Assembly: GCF_002312805.1 (NCBI RefSeq) | Contig: NZ_NMUA01000003.1 | Span: 62,001-126,000 of the forward strand | DNA from: Sphingobium sp. D43FB | GTDB lineage: Bacteria > Pseudomonadota > Alphaproteobacteria > Sphingomonadales > Sphingomonadaceae | Direction: 5' to 3' | DNA: 64,000 nucleotides | Shown here: positions 25,085-33,746 of the stretch, piece after piece | Layout: each line of letters begins with the position of its first letter | Numbering within the stretch: the stretch's first letter is position 1 | Position numbers and translations under genes: made by a program | The notes under the pieces: generated by a model | Databases searched by the model: none | What the model saw: the letters and a program-made list of their open reading frames with translations, nothing else | What the model was told of the DNA's origin: nothing

Positions 25085-27457
25085 CTATCCCTGTCCGGCG
25101 GTGATCGCCGCCATCAGTGCGTCCTGGTCATAGCGATAGATGCTGGCGTCGCGCGGCCCGGCGGCACGGGGCGAGGCGCGCAGTTGCACCACGCGGCATC
25201 CGGTCATCTCCGCCATGATCCCGGCGACTTTCGACCCTTCGCCATCATGGCATAGCAATACGTCGCGCGGGTCGATCACGCCGTCTTCCGGCAGGCCCAG
25301 CACCACGTCGTGGCCCGCCTGCCGCAACAGCGGTGCCAATATCTCGCGGGTCCAACCATCCTCGGCATCGGCCAGCAGGCAACGGCCGCCCTGGCCTTCG
25401 ACCATGTCATAACCGGACAGCGAAGCGAACAGTGCAAACGGGTTTATCACCTCCAGATGCTCGCCTTCGATCACGGCAACGCCGCTCAGGATCCCGTGCA
25501 TGGCGACCATGTCGGGGACCAACGGCATCTGGACGATGTCCAGCACGGCGGCGACCGGGTAGCAGGCTTCCTGCGTGCCATCGCGCAGGCGCAAAGCGGA
25601 CACTTTGGCCCGGTCGAACTGAGACAAGCCATTGACGACGGTGATTAATCGCCCGTCGAGCCGGACATAGGCCTGGTCGCCCGACCGGCCGAACAGCCCG
25701 ACATCGATATCCTCCACCCGGTCGATCAGCGCCAGTTTGAGCAGCCGTTTCTCACCAGTAATTTCCTCGAACCGCAGCGCCGCGACCATCTCGACCCCGG
25801 CCTGGGCGTCCGCCTGTTCCTCTGTCCGCCGTGCGGCCTGATCGTCCAGGATCGTGGGCAGTTGGGCCGCGCTGGCAATGCCCGCCGCGTCCAGCAGCAG
25901 CATCGGCTGGCCATTGTCCGGCAAAGTCATGCCAGCATAGACGCCGGTCGCCATGATCAATGGCGATGCTGGCCGGATTACCAGTTCCTCATGATTGTCC
26001 ACTGCGGCGACGCCCATTGCATAGGGCACGCCGCTGCCCGACCGCACCACCATGATGGCGCGGGGTCCGGCCTGTGCTGGTCGGTCCATGCCCAGCACAT
26101 CCTCCAGCTCGATCATCGAGTGCCGCACGCCGCGGATCGTCGCGATCTGTGCGCCGCCGATGCAGCTGATTTGGAGCATCGCATTGTTATCATGCAGTAT
26201 CTCGACAACGGCAGCGCGCGGGATGGCGAAATGCAGGCCGCCCGCCCGCACCACCAGCCCCGGAATGATTGTCAGCGTCAGCGGCACGCGCAGGGTGATG
26301 CACAGCCCCTGGCCCGGATGATTGTCGAGCGCGATGACGCCGCCGATCCGCTCCACATTGGCGCGCACCACGTCCATGCCGACGCCCCGGCCGGAGATCG
26401 ACGTCACTTGATCGGCGGTGGACAGTCCGGCCTGGAAGATCAGGTCCAACCTGTCCGCCTCGGTCATCCGCGCCGCCGCTTCGGGGGTCAGGCGGCCTGC
26501 GCCGATCGCCTTGTCCACGAGCCGCGCGGTGTCGATGCCTGCGCCATCGTCGCTGATGGTGATGACGATCTGATTGCCTGATTGGCGGGCCTCCACGCGC
26601 AGCGCGCCGGCTTCCGGCTTGCCGACCGCGCGACGCTGTTCGGGGGATTCGATGCCATGGTCGATGGCGTTGCGGACGATATGGGTGAGCGGATCGACGA
26701 CCATCTCCACCATTTCGCGGTCCATTTCGACATCGCCGCCCTCCAGCGTCAGGTCGATGCGCTTGCCCAGATCGCGGCCGAGATCGCGAACCATGCGCGG
26801 GATGGCAGCGAACAGCCGTTCGACCCGCTGCATCCGCGTCTTGGAAATCACGTCGCGCATGTCCGCGACGCAGGTCGACAGCCGTTCGAACACATTGTCG
26901 AGTTCAGGATCGGCGGATCGCTCGCGCAGTTTGCGCGACAATTCGTTGCGGGCCAGGACCATGTCCGACACGCCGTTCATCAACTGGTCAATGAGGCTCA
27001 AGGGCAGGCGGATGGTGCGAGGGCCAGCCTGTCCCGCTTGCCGCGCCACGGCGACCGGGGCCGCCTGCACCTGGGGCGCGGGCTGGTCCACTGGGGCGTT
27101 GAGCGCCGCAATCAGATAATCGTCATTTTCATTGGGGAGCGCCGCGCCCATGGCCACCGCTTCGGTCAGTTCGCCGATCCGGTCCATCAGGCCCAGTACC
27201 GCGCTCACCGTGGCGGGATCAGCGCCGCGCTTACCTGCACGAATATCCGCCAGCACATCTTCGGCAGCGTGGCTGAGCCGTTCGAACCGGGGGAGGTTGA
27301 GGAAGCCGCAGCTGCCCTTGACCGTGTGGAAGAAACGGAAGATCGCATCGAGCCGGTCGCGGTCGGACGGGTCGGCTTCCCACGCCACGACCTCCCCAGC
27401 CAACGCTTCAAGCGTTTCCTGGGTTTCCGATATGAATTCCTGCAGTAACTCGTCCAT
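25085..27457 (-). CDS. cheA: Chemotaxis histidine kinase CheA with extra C-terminal domains
   Basis: The 790-residue kinase starts at the ATG at 27457 (MDELLQEF), about 8 bases after GGGG. The HPt domain has the phosphorylated His44 in RFFHTVKGSCG. The dimerisation helices (about 160-220) and the HATPase domain (HIVRNAIDHGIE, DDGAGID, GRGVGMDVV) follow. The first CheW-like P5 domain is at about 385-520. Beyond it lies what looks like a second CheW-like domain (about 545-680), then a 100-residue segment resembling a receiver fold (CLLADAEDGWTREILAPLLR, then DVLLCHDGE) that has lost the phosphoacceptor pattern. No clear P2 domain is seen. It heads the cheA-W-Y-B-R operon. Confidence 0.94.
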   Translation of the reverse strand: MDELLQEFISETQETLEALAGEVVAWEADPSDRDRLDAIFRFFHTVKGSCGFLNLPRFERLSHAAEDVLADIRAGKRGADPATVSAVLGLMDRIGELTEAVAMGAALPNENDDYLIAALNAPVDQPAPQVQAAPVAVARQAGQAGPRTIRLPLSLIDQLMNGVSDMVLARNELSRKLRERSADPELDNVFERLSTCVADMRDVISKTRMQRVERLFAAIPRMVRDLGRDLGKRIDLTLEGGDVEMDREMVEMVVDPLTHIVRNAIDHGIESPEQRRAVGKPEAGALRVEARQSGNQIVITISDDGAGIDTARLVDKAIGAGRLTPEAAARMTEADRLDLIFQAGLSTADQVTSISGRGVGMDVVRANVERIGGVIALDNHPGQGLCITLRVPLTLTIIPGLVVRAGGLHFAIPRAAVVEILHDNNAMLQISCIGGAQIATIRGVRHSMIELEDVLGMDRPAQAGPRAIMVVRSGSGVPYAMGVAAVDNHEELVIRPASPLIMATGVYAGMTLPDNGQPMLLLDAAGIASAAQLPTILDDQAARRTEEQADAQAGVEMVAALRFEEITGEKRLLKLALIDRVEDIDVGLFGRSGDQAYVRLDGRLITVVNGLSQFDRAKVSALRLRDGTQEACYPVAAVLDIVQMPLVPDMVAMHGILSGVAVIEGEHLEVINPFALFASLSGYDMVEGQGGRCLLADAEDGWTREILAPLLRQAGHDVVLGLPEDGVIDPRDVLLCHDGEGSKVAGIMAEMTGCRVVQLRASPRAAGPRDASIYRYDQDALMAAITAGQG

Positions 27458-27540
27458 TGCCATGGCCCCACCGATGCGCGCGACAGGCACCTTTGGCGGG
27501 ACGTGGTTAAAGGGCCGTTAAAAGCCGGGACGCAGACGGC

Positions 27541-27573
27541 AAAAGGGGCGCCGTGACCATGTCACGACGCCCC
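27541..27573 (-). terminator. Rho-independent terminator of the small lipoprotein gene
   Basis: The stem GGGGCG-CGTGAC with GTCACG-CGCCCC (about 27545-27557 and 27561-27573, one bulge) has a CAT loop. On the minus strand it is followed by TTTTG. It lies 24 bases past the stop of the gene at 27597-27866. Confidence 0.8.
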
Positions 27574-27596
27574 TCCGCTTGAATGACGAGAGCAGA

Positions 27597-27866
27597 TTAC
27601 TGCTGGTCTTCGACCGCTTCTTCAGCCTTCTCGCCCGCTTCGCGGGTGGCGTCGGCCTTGTTTTCCAGCGCATCGGCAGCATTTTCAGCCGACATTTCGG
27701 CGTTGCCGGTCAGGTTGTCGGCCATGGCTTCCATATTGTCAGCCTGGTTGTCGAGGGCGTCCGCCTGATTTTCGTAAGCGTTCTCGACCTGGTTTTCCTT
27801 GGCGGAATCGCACGCTGCGAGCGCGACAAGGCTGGCGAGGCCAAGGACTTTGACGAAGGTTTTCAC
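27597..27866 (-). CDS. Small heptad-repeat lipoprotein
   Basis: This 89-residue protein has a lipoprotein signal peptide with lipobox LVALAAC (Cys19). The mature part is rich in Asn, Ala, Glu and Asp, with a repeating seven-residue-like pattern (NQADALDNQADNMEAMADN, then ENAADALENKADATREAGEK). It should form a single amphipathic helix or coiled coil anchored in a membrane, resembling Lpp-type lipoproteins in plan but not in sequence. No trailing lysine for peptidoglycan attachment is present. It has its own terminator and a GGAGAAC ribosome site. Confidence 0.8.
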   Translation of the reverse strand: MKTFVKVLGLASLVALAACDSAKENQVENAYENQADALDNQADNMEAMADNLTGNAEMSAENAADALENKADATREAGEKAEEAVEDQQ

Positions 27867-28009
27867 GGCGTTGTTCTCCTGTTGCGCCCCCTGGGGCTAC
27901 CTACTTCGCAAGGCTTCCAGGCCGCACACGCAGCCTTCAGCCCTGACCGCGATCAACCGGTCGCGCCGGGGATGGTTCCCGTCGCAGTCTCGCTTCGTCG
28001 CATAAACGA

Positions 28010-28453
28010 TTATTTTTTGAGGGAATCGCGGATCTCGCGCAGCAACATGATGTCTTCGGGCGTGGGCGCGGGTGCCGCGGCGGGGGCTTCGGCCTCTTGG
28101 CTGGCGGTCAGCCTGTTCACCAGCTTGACCAGCAGGAAGATGATGAAGGCGAGAATCATAAAATTGACCAGCACGGTCAGAAATTCGCCCCAGCCGAACA
28201 TGGCAACGCCCGCAGCCTTTAGATCGGCATAGCTTTCGGGGTTGCCCTGAAAACCCGCCGGCAGATCGCCCATGCGGATGAAGTAGCGCGAAAAGTCCGC
28301 GCCGCCGAAAATATAGCCGACCACCGGCATGATCAGGTCATCGGTCAGCGATTTGGTGATGGTCGCGAAGGCGCCGCCGATGATGACGCCGACCGCGAGG
28401 TCCATCACATTGCCACGATTGATGAAAGTCTTGAATTCCGAAAGCAGCCCCAT
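28010..28453 (-). CDS. mscL: Large-conductance mechanosensitive channel MscL
   Basis: MscL opens under membrane tension to release osmolytes during hypo-osmotic shock. This 147-residue subunit has TM1 with the family signature [20 protein letters not shown], a periplasmic loop, TM2 ([20 protein letters not shown]), and a C-terminal helix ending in [11 protein letters not shown]. An Ala/Pro-rich linker ([15 protein letters not shown]) before that helix is slightly longer than in E. coli. Single-gene unit. Confidence 0.97.
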   Translation of the reverse strand: MGLLSEFKTFINRGNVMDLAVGVIIGGAFATITKSLTDDLIMPVVGYIFGGADFSRYFIRMGDLPAGFQGNPESYADLKAAGVAMFGWGEFLTVLVNFMILAFIIFLLVKLVNRLTASQEAEAPAAAPAPTPEDIMLLREIRDSLKK

Positions 28454-28556
28454 GGTTTAAGCCCTTTTACCATCTGCGATAATATCTGCATGGCCCGTTG
28501 CGCGGATCAGTTCAACGCCCTATTTCCAGCAGCGAAACAATCGCCAAGGATGTCCC

Positions 28557-29159
28557 ATGACGCGCCTGCGCCGCTTCTCCACCTTTCTGCTGCCGCTCTT
28601 TGGGGCGTTCGCCCTGTCCGCGTGCGGTATCAACAGTGTTCCGACGGCCGAGGAAGAGGCGAAGGCCAAATGGGCCGACGTGCAGGCGCAATATCAGCGC
28701 CGCTCCAACCTGGTCGGCAATCTGGTCGAGACGGTCAAGGCGGCGGGCAAGCAGGAGCAGGATACGCTGGTCCAGGTGACCGAAGCGCGGGCCAAGGCCA
28801 CGTCGGTGCAGGTCAATGCCGAAGACCTGTCCGATCCCGCCAAGGTCGCCCAGTTCCAGGCGGCACAAGCGCAGTTGAGCCAGGGGCTTGGCCGTCTGCT
28901 CGCGTCGGTCGAGGCCTATCCCGACCTCAAGAGCAATGAGAATTTCCTGCAGTTTCAGTCGCAACTGGAGGGCACCGAGAACCGCATCGCCGTCGCCATT
29001 CGCGACTATAATGGCGCGGTGCAGGCCTATAATACCCGCATCCGCACCTTCCCCGATGCGATCGGCGCGAAGATCATCCACGGGGCCAAGCCGATGACGC
29101 CGTTCCAGGCCACCACCCCTGGCGCGGAAGAAGCCCCCAAGGTCGATTTCGGTAATTGA
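28557..29159 (+). CDS. lemA: LemA family lipoprotein
   Basis: This 200-residue protein has a lipoprotein signal peptide (lipobox LSAC, Cys23) and the LemA helical domain: YQRRSNLVGNLVETVKAAG, then VTEARAKAT and SNENFLQFQSQLEGTENRIA, which are hallmark segments. LemA is a conserved envelope protein of unknown function. It is the first of a lemA-TPM-TPM-nudix run; in many bacteria LemA and TPM-domain proteins are encoded together, so a shared envelope role is likely. Confidence 0.92.
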   Translation: MTRLRRFSTFLLPLFGAFALSACGINSVPTAEEEAKAKWADVQAQYQRRSNLVGNLVETVKAAGKQEQDTLVQVTEARAKATSVQVNAEDLSDPAKVAQFQAAQAQLSQGLGRLLASVEAYPDLKSNENFLQFQSQLEGTENRIAVAIRDYNGAVQAYNTRIRTFPDAIGAKIIHGAKPMTPFQATTPGAEEAPKVDFGN

Positions 29160-29170
29160 GCATCGGAACC

Positions 29171-30061
29171 ATGCTTTCCTTTCCGTTCGGCCTGAGTCTG
29201 TCGAAGGCCCCTTCCCTTCGTTGGGGAGGAGCGTCGATAGGCCTGCTCCGCACGGCACTGTCTGGCCTGTTTCTCCTCCTTCTCCTCGCGCTCGCCTCGA
29301 CGGCGTGGGCGCAGGATTTTCCGAAATTTGACGACAAGGGCGTGGTCGATGCGGCTAACCTGCTCGATCCGGCGCAGGAACAGGCGCTTAGCCAGACGCT
29401 GATTGCGCAGAAGCAGGCCAGCGGGCGTTCCTTGGTGGTCGCGACCATAGCCGATCTGCAGGGCTATGATATTGCCGACTATGGCTATCGGCTGGGTCGC
29501 GCCTGGGGCATTGGTGACAAGGACAGCAATGGCGCATTGCTGATCATTGCACCCAATGATCGCAAGGTGCGGATCGAGGTCGGCTATGGCTTGGAAGGCA
29601 TACTGACCGACGCGCTTTCCTCGCAGATCATCCGCAATGCCATCACCCCGCGCTTCAAGGCGGGCGACATGCCCGGTGGCATCGTGGCGGGCGTGGAGCA
29701 GATCACCGCCTTGCTCGCTTTACCGCCCGAAGAGGCCAAGGCTCGCGCGGCGGCCGCGGAAACCGAAGCGCGGGCCGCCGATCGCGGCGGCAGTGCGATA
29801 TTGGGTTTGTGGCCGATCCTGTTCATCATCCTCTTCATCGCCATGCGGCTCATGTCGCGCGGCACCGGCGGCGGTGGTGGGAAGCGCTATCGCCGGGGCG
29901 GTAGCAGTATGCCAATCATCCTGTGGGGACCGGGTGCAGGCGGGTCCAGCTGGGGATCTGGCGGCGGCTCCAGCTGGGGCGGCGGCGGATTTGGCGGGGG
30001 CGGCGGCGGCTTTTCGGGCGGCGGCAGCTTCGGCGGCGGCGGCGCGTCGGGGGACTGGTGA
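29171..30061 (+). CDS. TPM-domain (YgcG-type) membrane protein with repeat-derived N-terminus
   Basis: About 296 residues from the ATG at 29171. The TPM domain (about 60-190) has KFDDKGVVDAANLLDP, GRSLVVATIADLQGYDI and RKVRIEVGYGLEGILTDA. One TM helix (about 215-235) follows, then a Gly/Ser/Trp-rich low-complexity tail ending in FGGGGASGDW. The first 20 codons (SFPFGLSLSKAPSLRWGG) are translated from a family-A palindromic repeat lying in front of the real signal peptide (LLFLLLLALASTAWA-like). No good alternative start exists after the repeat, so translation through it is likely but unproven. Confidence 0.85.
   Translation: MLSFPFGLSLSKAPSLRWGGASIGLLRTALSGLFLLLLLALASTAWAQDFPKFDDKGVVDAANLLDPAQEQALSQTLIAQKQASGRSLVVATIADLQGYDIADYGYRLGRAWGIGDKDSNGALLIIAPNDRKVRIEVGYGLEGILTDALSSQIIRNAITPRFKAGDMPGGIVAGVEQITALLALPPEEAKARAAAAETEARAADRGGSAILGLWPILFIILFIAMRLMSRGTGGGGGKRYRRGGSSMPIILWGPGAGGSSWGSGGGSSWGGGGFGGGGGGFSGGGSFGGGGASGDW
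29182..29210 (+). repeat. Family-A palindromic repeat in the TPM gene
   Basis: The segment TCCGTTCGGCCTGAGTCTGT and following TCGAAGGCCC is a copy of the repeat seen as an inverted pair at 12679-12790 and once at 56461-56491. It lies inside the predicted 5' coding part of the TPM gene. Confidence 0.8.
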
Positions 30062-30738
30062 TGCAGCTTAACCTTACCCAAGCCGACCATGCGCTGGTGT
30101 CCGCTGCCGTCGCGGAGGCCGAGGCGCTGACGTCGGGCGAGATCGTGACCATCGTCGCGCGCCGATCGGATTCCTATCATGATGTCGGGCTTAGCTGGGC
30201 GGCGGCGGCGGTGTTCATCGCCCTGTCGCTTGCCGCAGCTTTCCCTGACCATTTGCATAGCTTCATGTCCACCTTGTGGCTCGATTGGGAGCATGAACTG
30301 GCGGACTGGAAGCTGATGACTGGCCTGCTGGGGCTGCTCCTCCTCAAATTCCTGGTCGTGCGCTATATGCTGGCGATCATGCCGCTGCGTATGGCGCTGA
30401 CCCCGCGCGCGACCAAGGCGCGTCGCGTGCGCCGCCGTGCCATCCTGCTGTTCCGCTCGGCGGTCGAGGCGCGCACGCATGGCCGCACCGGTGTTCTCCT
30501 CTATCTCTCGCTCGACGAACATCGCGCCGAGCTGGTGGCCGACCGGGCCATCAACGACAAGGTCGCGCCCGAAGCCTGGGGCGAGGCGATGGCGGCGCTG
30601 ATCGAGGCTATCCGCGACGGTCGCCCCGGCGAAGGGCTGGCCGCCGAAGTGCGGCAGGTCGGCGCGATATTGGCGACGCATTTCCCGCGCGCGCAGGATG
30701 ACATCAACGAATTGCCCGACAGGCTGATCGAATTATGA
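30061..30738 (+). CDS. Second TPM-domain-type membrane protein
   Basis: This 225-residue protein starts at an ATG overlapping the upstream stop (TGATG). It has an N-terminal ALVSAAVAEAEALTSGEIVTIVA segment, two TM helices (about 40-60 and 92-118), and a C-terminal domain with HGRTGVLLYLSLDEHRAELVADRAIN, typical of the second TPM protein found next to YgcG-type ones. It probably acts with its neighbour in the inner membrane. The function of the family in bacteria is not established. Confidence 0.85.
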   Translation: MQLNLTQADHALVSAAVAEAEALTSGEIVTIVARRSDSYHDVGLSWAAAAVFIALSLAAAFPDHLHSFMSTLWLDWEHELADWKLMTGLLGLLLLKFLVVRYMLAIMPLRMALTPRATKARRVRRRAILLFRSAVEARTHGRTGVLLYLSLDEHRAELVADRAINDKVAPEAWGEAMAALIEAIRDGRPGEGLAAEVRQVGAILATHFPRAQDDINELPDRLIEL

Positions 30739-31265
30739 CCGACCCGGATCGCGATGCGCCCGAAGAGGTGATGTGGCAGGGCCGCTTCATCACCGCCAAA
30801 CAGCGCGGCAAATGGGAATATGTGGGGCGCGCGCGCGGCATCCAGGCGGCCGTGATCCTGGCGATCGATGACGGCCATGTGCTGCTGGTCGATCAATATC
30901 GCGTGCCTTTGGGTCGGCGCTGCATCGAACTGCCCGCTGGTCTGGTCGGTGACGAAGCAGCGGGCGAGGACGCCAGCATCGCCGCCGCGCGCGAGTTGGA
31001 GGAAGAGACGGGCTATCGCCCGGCCCGGCTCGAATCGCTTGGCCAGTTTTTCAGCTCGCCCGGCATGGTGTCGGAAAGTTTCACCCTGTTCCGCGCCCAT
31101 GGCCTGGAGGAGACCGGCGACGGCGGCGGCGTGGAGGGCGAGGATATTATCGTCCACCGCATCCCGCTTGCCACCCTGCCCAACCAGATCGCGGAGTGGC
31201 GCGCGCAGGGCTATGCGATGGACGTCAAGCTGCTGCTGTTGCTGGGCGCGGAGATGATGGCCTGA
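30735..31265 (+). CDS. NUDIX hydrolase, ADP-ribose pyrophosphatase type
   Basis: This 176-residue protein has the Nudix box in GLVGDEAAGEDASIAAARELEEETGY (residues about 69-94), with the REL-EE-TG core intact. It also has the N-terminal GRARGIQAAVILA strand and a LVDQYRVPLGR segment typical of ADP-sugar pyrophosphatases. It would cleave ADP-ribose or a similar nucleotide sugar to AMP and a sugar phosphate. The ATG overlaps the upstream stop by 4 bases, so it is co-translated with the TPM gene, although no functional link is obvious. Confidence 0.92.
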   Translation: MTDPDRDAPEEVMWQGRFITAKQRGKWEYVGRARGIQAAVILAIDDGHVLLVDQYRVPLGRRCIELPAGLVGDEAAGEDASIAAARELEEETGYRPARLESLGQFFSSPGMVSESFTLFRAHGLEETGDGGGVEGEDIIVHRIPLATLPNQIAEWRAQGYAMDVKLLLLLGAEMMA

Positions 31266-31274
31266 TTTTTCTGT

Positions 31275-31369
31275 TCCGTCATTCCTGCGAATGCAGGAAT
31301 CCATCTCCGACCCCATCGAAAAATGCGAGGCTGGGAGATGGATCCCCGCCTGCGCGGGGATGACGATGC
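31275..31369. repeat. Family-B REPIN-like palindromic element
   Basis: CCGTCATTCCTGCGAATGCAG at the left and CCTGCGCGGGGATGACG at the right are inverted copies, with internal GGAATCCATCTCC and GGGAGATGGATCCCC. It matches the 14983-15075 copy closely. It lies between the convergent nudix and DUF6456 genes. Confidence 0.88.
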
Positions 31370-31392
31370 AATAAGAGAGCCTCGATAAGCTC

Positions 31393-31851
31393 TCACCTTA
31401 CCCGATACCAATCGGCCACGCGCTCCAGGGCCAGGGTCAGCACCAGCTTGCCTGCGCGGCTCGGCCAGCCCAGCGCTTTTTCCGCCGCGACGAGGCCTTC
31501 GCCTGCGCACACCACGCGCCACAATATGTCGGCGAGGCCCGGCCCGGCGGCCGTGACCGCGCCATCGAAACGGTCGCGCGCCGACAGTTGCGCGCTGGTC
31601 GGGTCGGGCGTTCGTCCCGGTCCGCGCCGTCCGCCCTCGCGCGGGGCAGCGTCCCAGCACATTGTCACTCGTGCGCCGAGGCCCGCTTTCTCCCAATCGG
31701 CGCGCAGGCGCTCGCCCGCCAAATATTGGCGTTCGCTCACATGGCCGCGCGCATGGAGCCAGGCGAGCGGCGATTCGCCGAGATTGACCATCACCCGCTG
31801 CGCCCGGCCATCGGGGCCTTCGATCGTCTGTTCGATATGCGTTGCGGCCAT
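31393..31851 (-). CDS. DUF6456 domain-containing protein
   Basis: This is a 152-residue protein when started at the ATG at 31851, which follows AGGAGG at a 5-base spacing; the ATG at 31896 has no such site. The C-terminal segment GLVAAEKALGWPSRAGKLVLTLALERVADWY matches the DUF6456 family, which is confined mostly to alphaproteobacteria and has no known function. An N-terminal LGESPLAWLHARG motif and DRFDGAVTAAGPGLADILWRV are also family-like. It is divergent from the XRE regulator. Confidence 0.8.
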   Translation of the reverse strand: MAATHIEQTIEGPDGRAQRVMVNLGESPLAWLHARGHVSERQYLAGERLRADWEKAGLGARVTMCWDAAPREGGRRGPGRTPDPTSAQLSARDRFDGAVTAAGPGLADILWRVVCAGEGLVAAEKALGWPSRAGKLVLTLALERVADWYRVR

Positions 31852-31950
31852 CACCACCTCCTGCTGCCCAAGAATCGGAATAGCCGCTCTTGCCATGGGG
31901 GATCATTTGTAGGAAAGAGAAAACCAAATAGGTTATTATAGAGGCGTGGG

Positions 31951-32514
31951 ATGATCACCCGTATCCGCGAAGTCCGCAAGGCGAAGGGGCTGACGCTCGA
32001 ACAGGTTGGGGCGTTGTGCGATCCGCCGACCACGGCGCAGACGATCGGGCGGCTGGAAACAGGCACGCGCACCGTATCGGTGAAATGGCTCAATCGTATC
32101 GCGCTGGCGCTGGGCGTCACCACGTCCGAACTGGTGGCGCTGCCGGGGCAGGCCGAAGTGCCGGTCGCCGCGTTGCTCGGCCCTGATGGCGTGCGCGCGC
32201 CGACCCGGCCGCTCGCCTTCCCCTCGCCCGCGCCCAGCGACGGCATGGTGGGCGTGCATGTCAGCGCCAGCATCGGCGATTATCGCAGCGGCGACGCGAT
32301 CTGGTGTCGCCGCATCGGACCGGAAGACTTTGCCAGCGCGCTCAACCGCGACATTCTTTTCCCGCGTCCCGCCGGGCGCTTCCTGTTCGGGCGGCTGATC
32401 GGGCGCGAGGGCGACCGGCTGCAACTGCTGCCGCTGGGGTCGGGCGCGCGGCAATTGGTGCTGACCGACCCGCCATGGGCCGCAGTCGCCGTGCAACTCG
32501 TCCGGCGGCTCTAG
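31951..32514 (+). CDS. XRE-family regulator with LexA-like C-terminal segment
   Basis: This 187-residue protein has an N-terminal XRE helix-turn-helix (residues 1-60; KGLTLEQVGALCDPPTTAQT, then RLETGTRTVS). The rest (about 95-187) has the strand order of S24/LexA-type C-terminal domains (VHVSASIGDYRSGDAIWCRR, FLFGRLIGREGDRLQLLPLG) but no visible Ser-Lys catalytic dyad, so self-cleavage is not expected. The upstream gap contains AACC-AAATA-GGTT (31922-31934) and a TATTAT box, so autoregulation is possible. It is divergent from the DUF6456 gene. Confidence 0.75.
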   Translation: MITRIREVRKAKGLTLEQVGALCDPPTTAQTIGRLETGTRTVSVKWLNRIALALGVTTSELVALPGQAEVPVAALLGPDGVRAPTRPLAFPSPAPSDGMVGVHVSASIGDYRSGDAIWCRRIGPEDFASALNRDILFPRPAGRFLFGRLIGREGDRLQLLPLGSGARQLVLTDPPWAAVAVQLVRRL

Positions 32515-32573
32515 CCAAAAGCACAAGCGCCGCTTAACCCGATGGCAATGGCTGATCCGCGAAAGACAAGACC

Positions 32574-33746
32574 ATGACGCTCAACGTCCTCATGCTATCG
32601 ACCCTCTTTCCCGATATCAGCCGTCCCAATTTCGGCGTCTTCGTGGAACGGCAGGCGCGCGAACTGGCTAGCCGGGCGGAGGCAACGGTCACCGTCGTCG
32701 CGCCGGTCGGCCTGCCGCCATGGCCGCTGTCGCTCAGTGCCCGCTATGCGCCGTTGCGCGCGCTGCCGCGCAAGGAACGCTGGCGCGAACTGACCGTCTA
32801 TCGCCCGACCTTTCCGATCATCCCCAAATTTGGCGGGCGCACCAATGTCATCACCATGACGCGGGCGATCCTGCCGCTGGTGCGCCGCCTGCACGCGCAG
32901 ACGCCGTTCGACGTGATCGACGCCAGTTTCTTCTTCCCCGATGGGCCAGTGGCGCAGCGCTTGTCGAAAGCGCTCGGCATCCCCTATTCGGTCAAGGCGC
33001 GCGGCGCGGACATTCACCATTGGGGCACGCAGCGCAGCACCCGCAAGATGGTGCGTCAGGCGGGCGATCAGGCGGCGGGGCTGCTCGCCGTGTCGGACGC
33101 GATGCGCCGGTCGATGGCGCGGATGGGGATGGATGCCGACAAGATTCGGGTCCATTATACCGGGGTGGATCTCGACACGTTCGAACTGTCCGATCGCGCA
33201 GCGGCGAAGGAAGCGCTCGATTTCAGCGGGCCGGTGGTGCTGTGCGTCGGCGCGCTGATCCCGCGCAAGGGGCAGGAACTGCTCGTCCGCGCGCTGCCCG
33301 CATTACCCGACGTCACGTTGCTGCTGGCGGGACAGGGTCAATATCGGCGGACGCTCGAAAATCTGGCGCAGGAATTGGGCGTCGAACGCCGCGTCGGTTT
33401 CCTGGGGTCGGTGCCGCATCATAAATTGCCACGCATCTTTGCCGCCGCCGATGTGATGGCGCTGCCTTCATCGTCCGAAGGCCTCGCCAATGCATGGGTC
33501 GAATCGCTCGCCTGCGGCACGCCGATCGTGATCAGCGACGTGGGCGGCGCGCGCGAACTGCTCGATCGGCCCGAAGCTGGGCAGATCGTCGATCGCGATC
33601 CGCAGGCCATCGCGGCGGCCATTCGTACTATCCTCGATGATCCACCCGCACCCGAAAAGGTGCGCGAGGCGGCGCTGCGCTTTACCTGGGCGGCCAATGG
33701 CGACGCGCTGCTAGCGCATCTTCAGGGGATCGCGGCCTCGGCCTGA
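32574..33746 (+). CDS. Glycosyltransferase family 4 protein
   Basis: This 390-residue GT-B fold enzyme has an N-terminal acceptor half with NFGVFVERQARELA and a C-terminal nucleotide-sugar half with CVGALIPRKGQELLVRAL, GQGQYRRTLE and the late ALPSSSEGLANAWVESLACGTPIV motif holding the E-x7-E pair. It transfers a sugar from a nucleotide donor, probably for a capsule, exopolysaccharide or glycolipid; the substrate cannot be read. Its last 25 bases overlap the 3' end of the convergent molybdopterin oxidoreductase gene. Confidence 0.9.
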   Translation: MTLNVLMLSTLFPDISRPNFGVFVERQARELASRAEATVTVVAPVGLPPWPLSLSARYAPLRALPRKERWRELTVYRPTFPIIPKFGGRTNVITMTRAILPLVRRLHAQTPFDVIDASFFFPDGPVAQRLSKALGIPYSVKARGADIHHWGTQRSTRKMVRQAGDQAAGLLAVSDAMRRSMARMGMDADKIRVHYTGVDLDTFELSDRAAAKEALDFSGPVVLCVGALIPRKGQELLVRALPALPDVTLLLAGQGQYRRTLENLAQELGVERRVGFLGSVPHHKLPRIFAAADVMALPSSSEGLANAWVESLACGTPIVISDVGGARELLDRPEAGQIVDRDPQAIAAAIRTILDDPPAPEKVREAALRFTWAANGDALLAHLQGIAASA

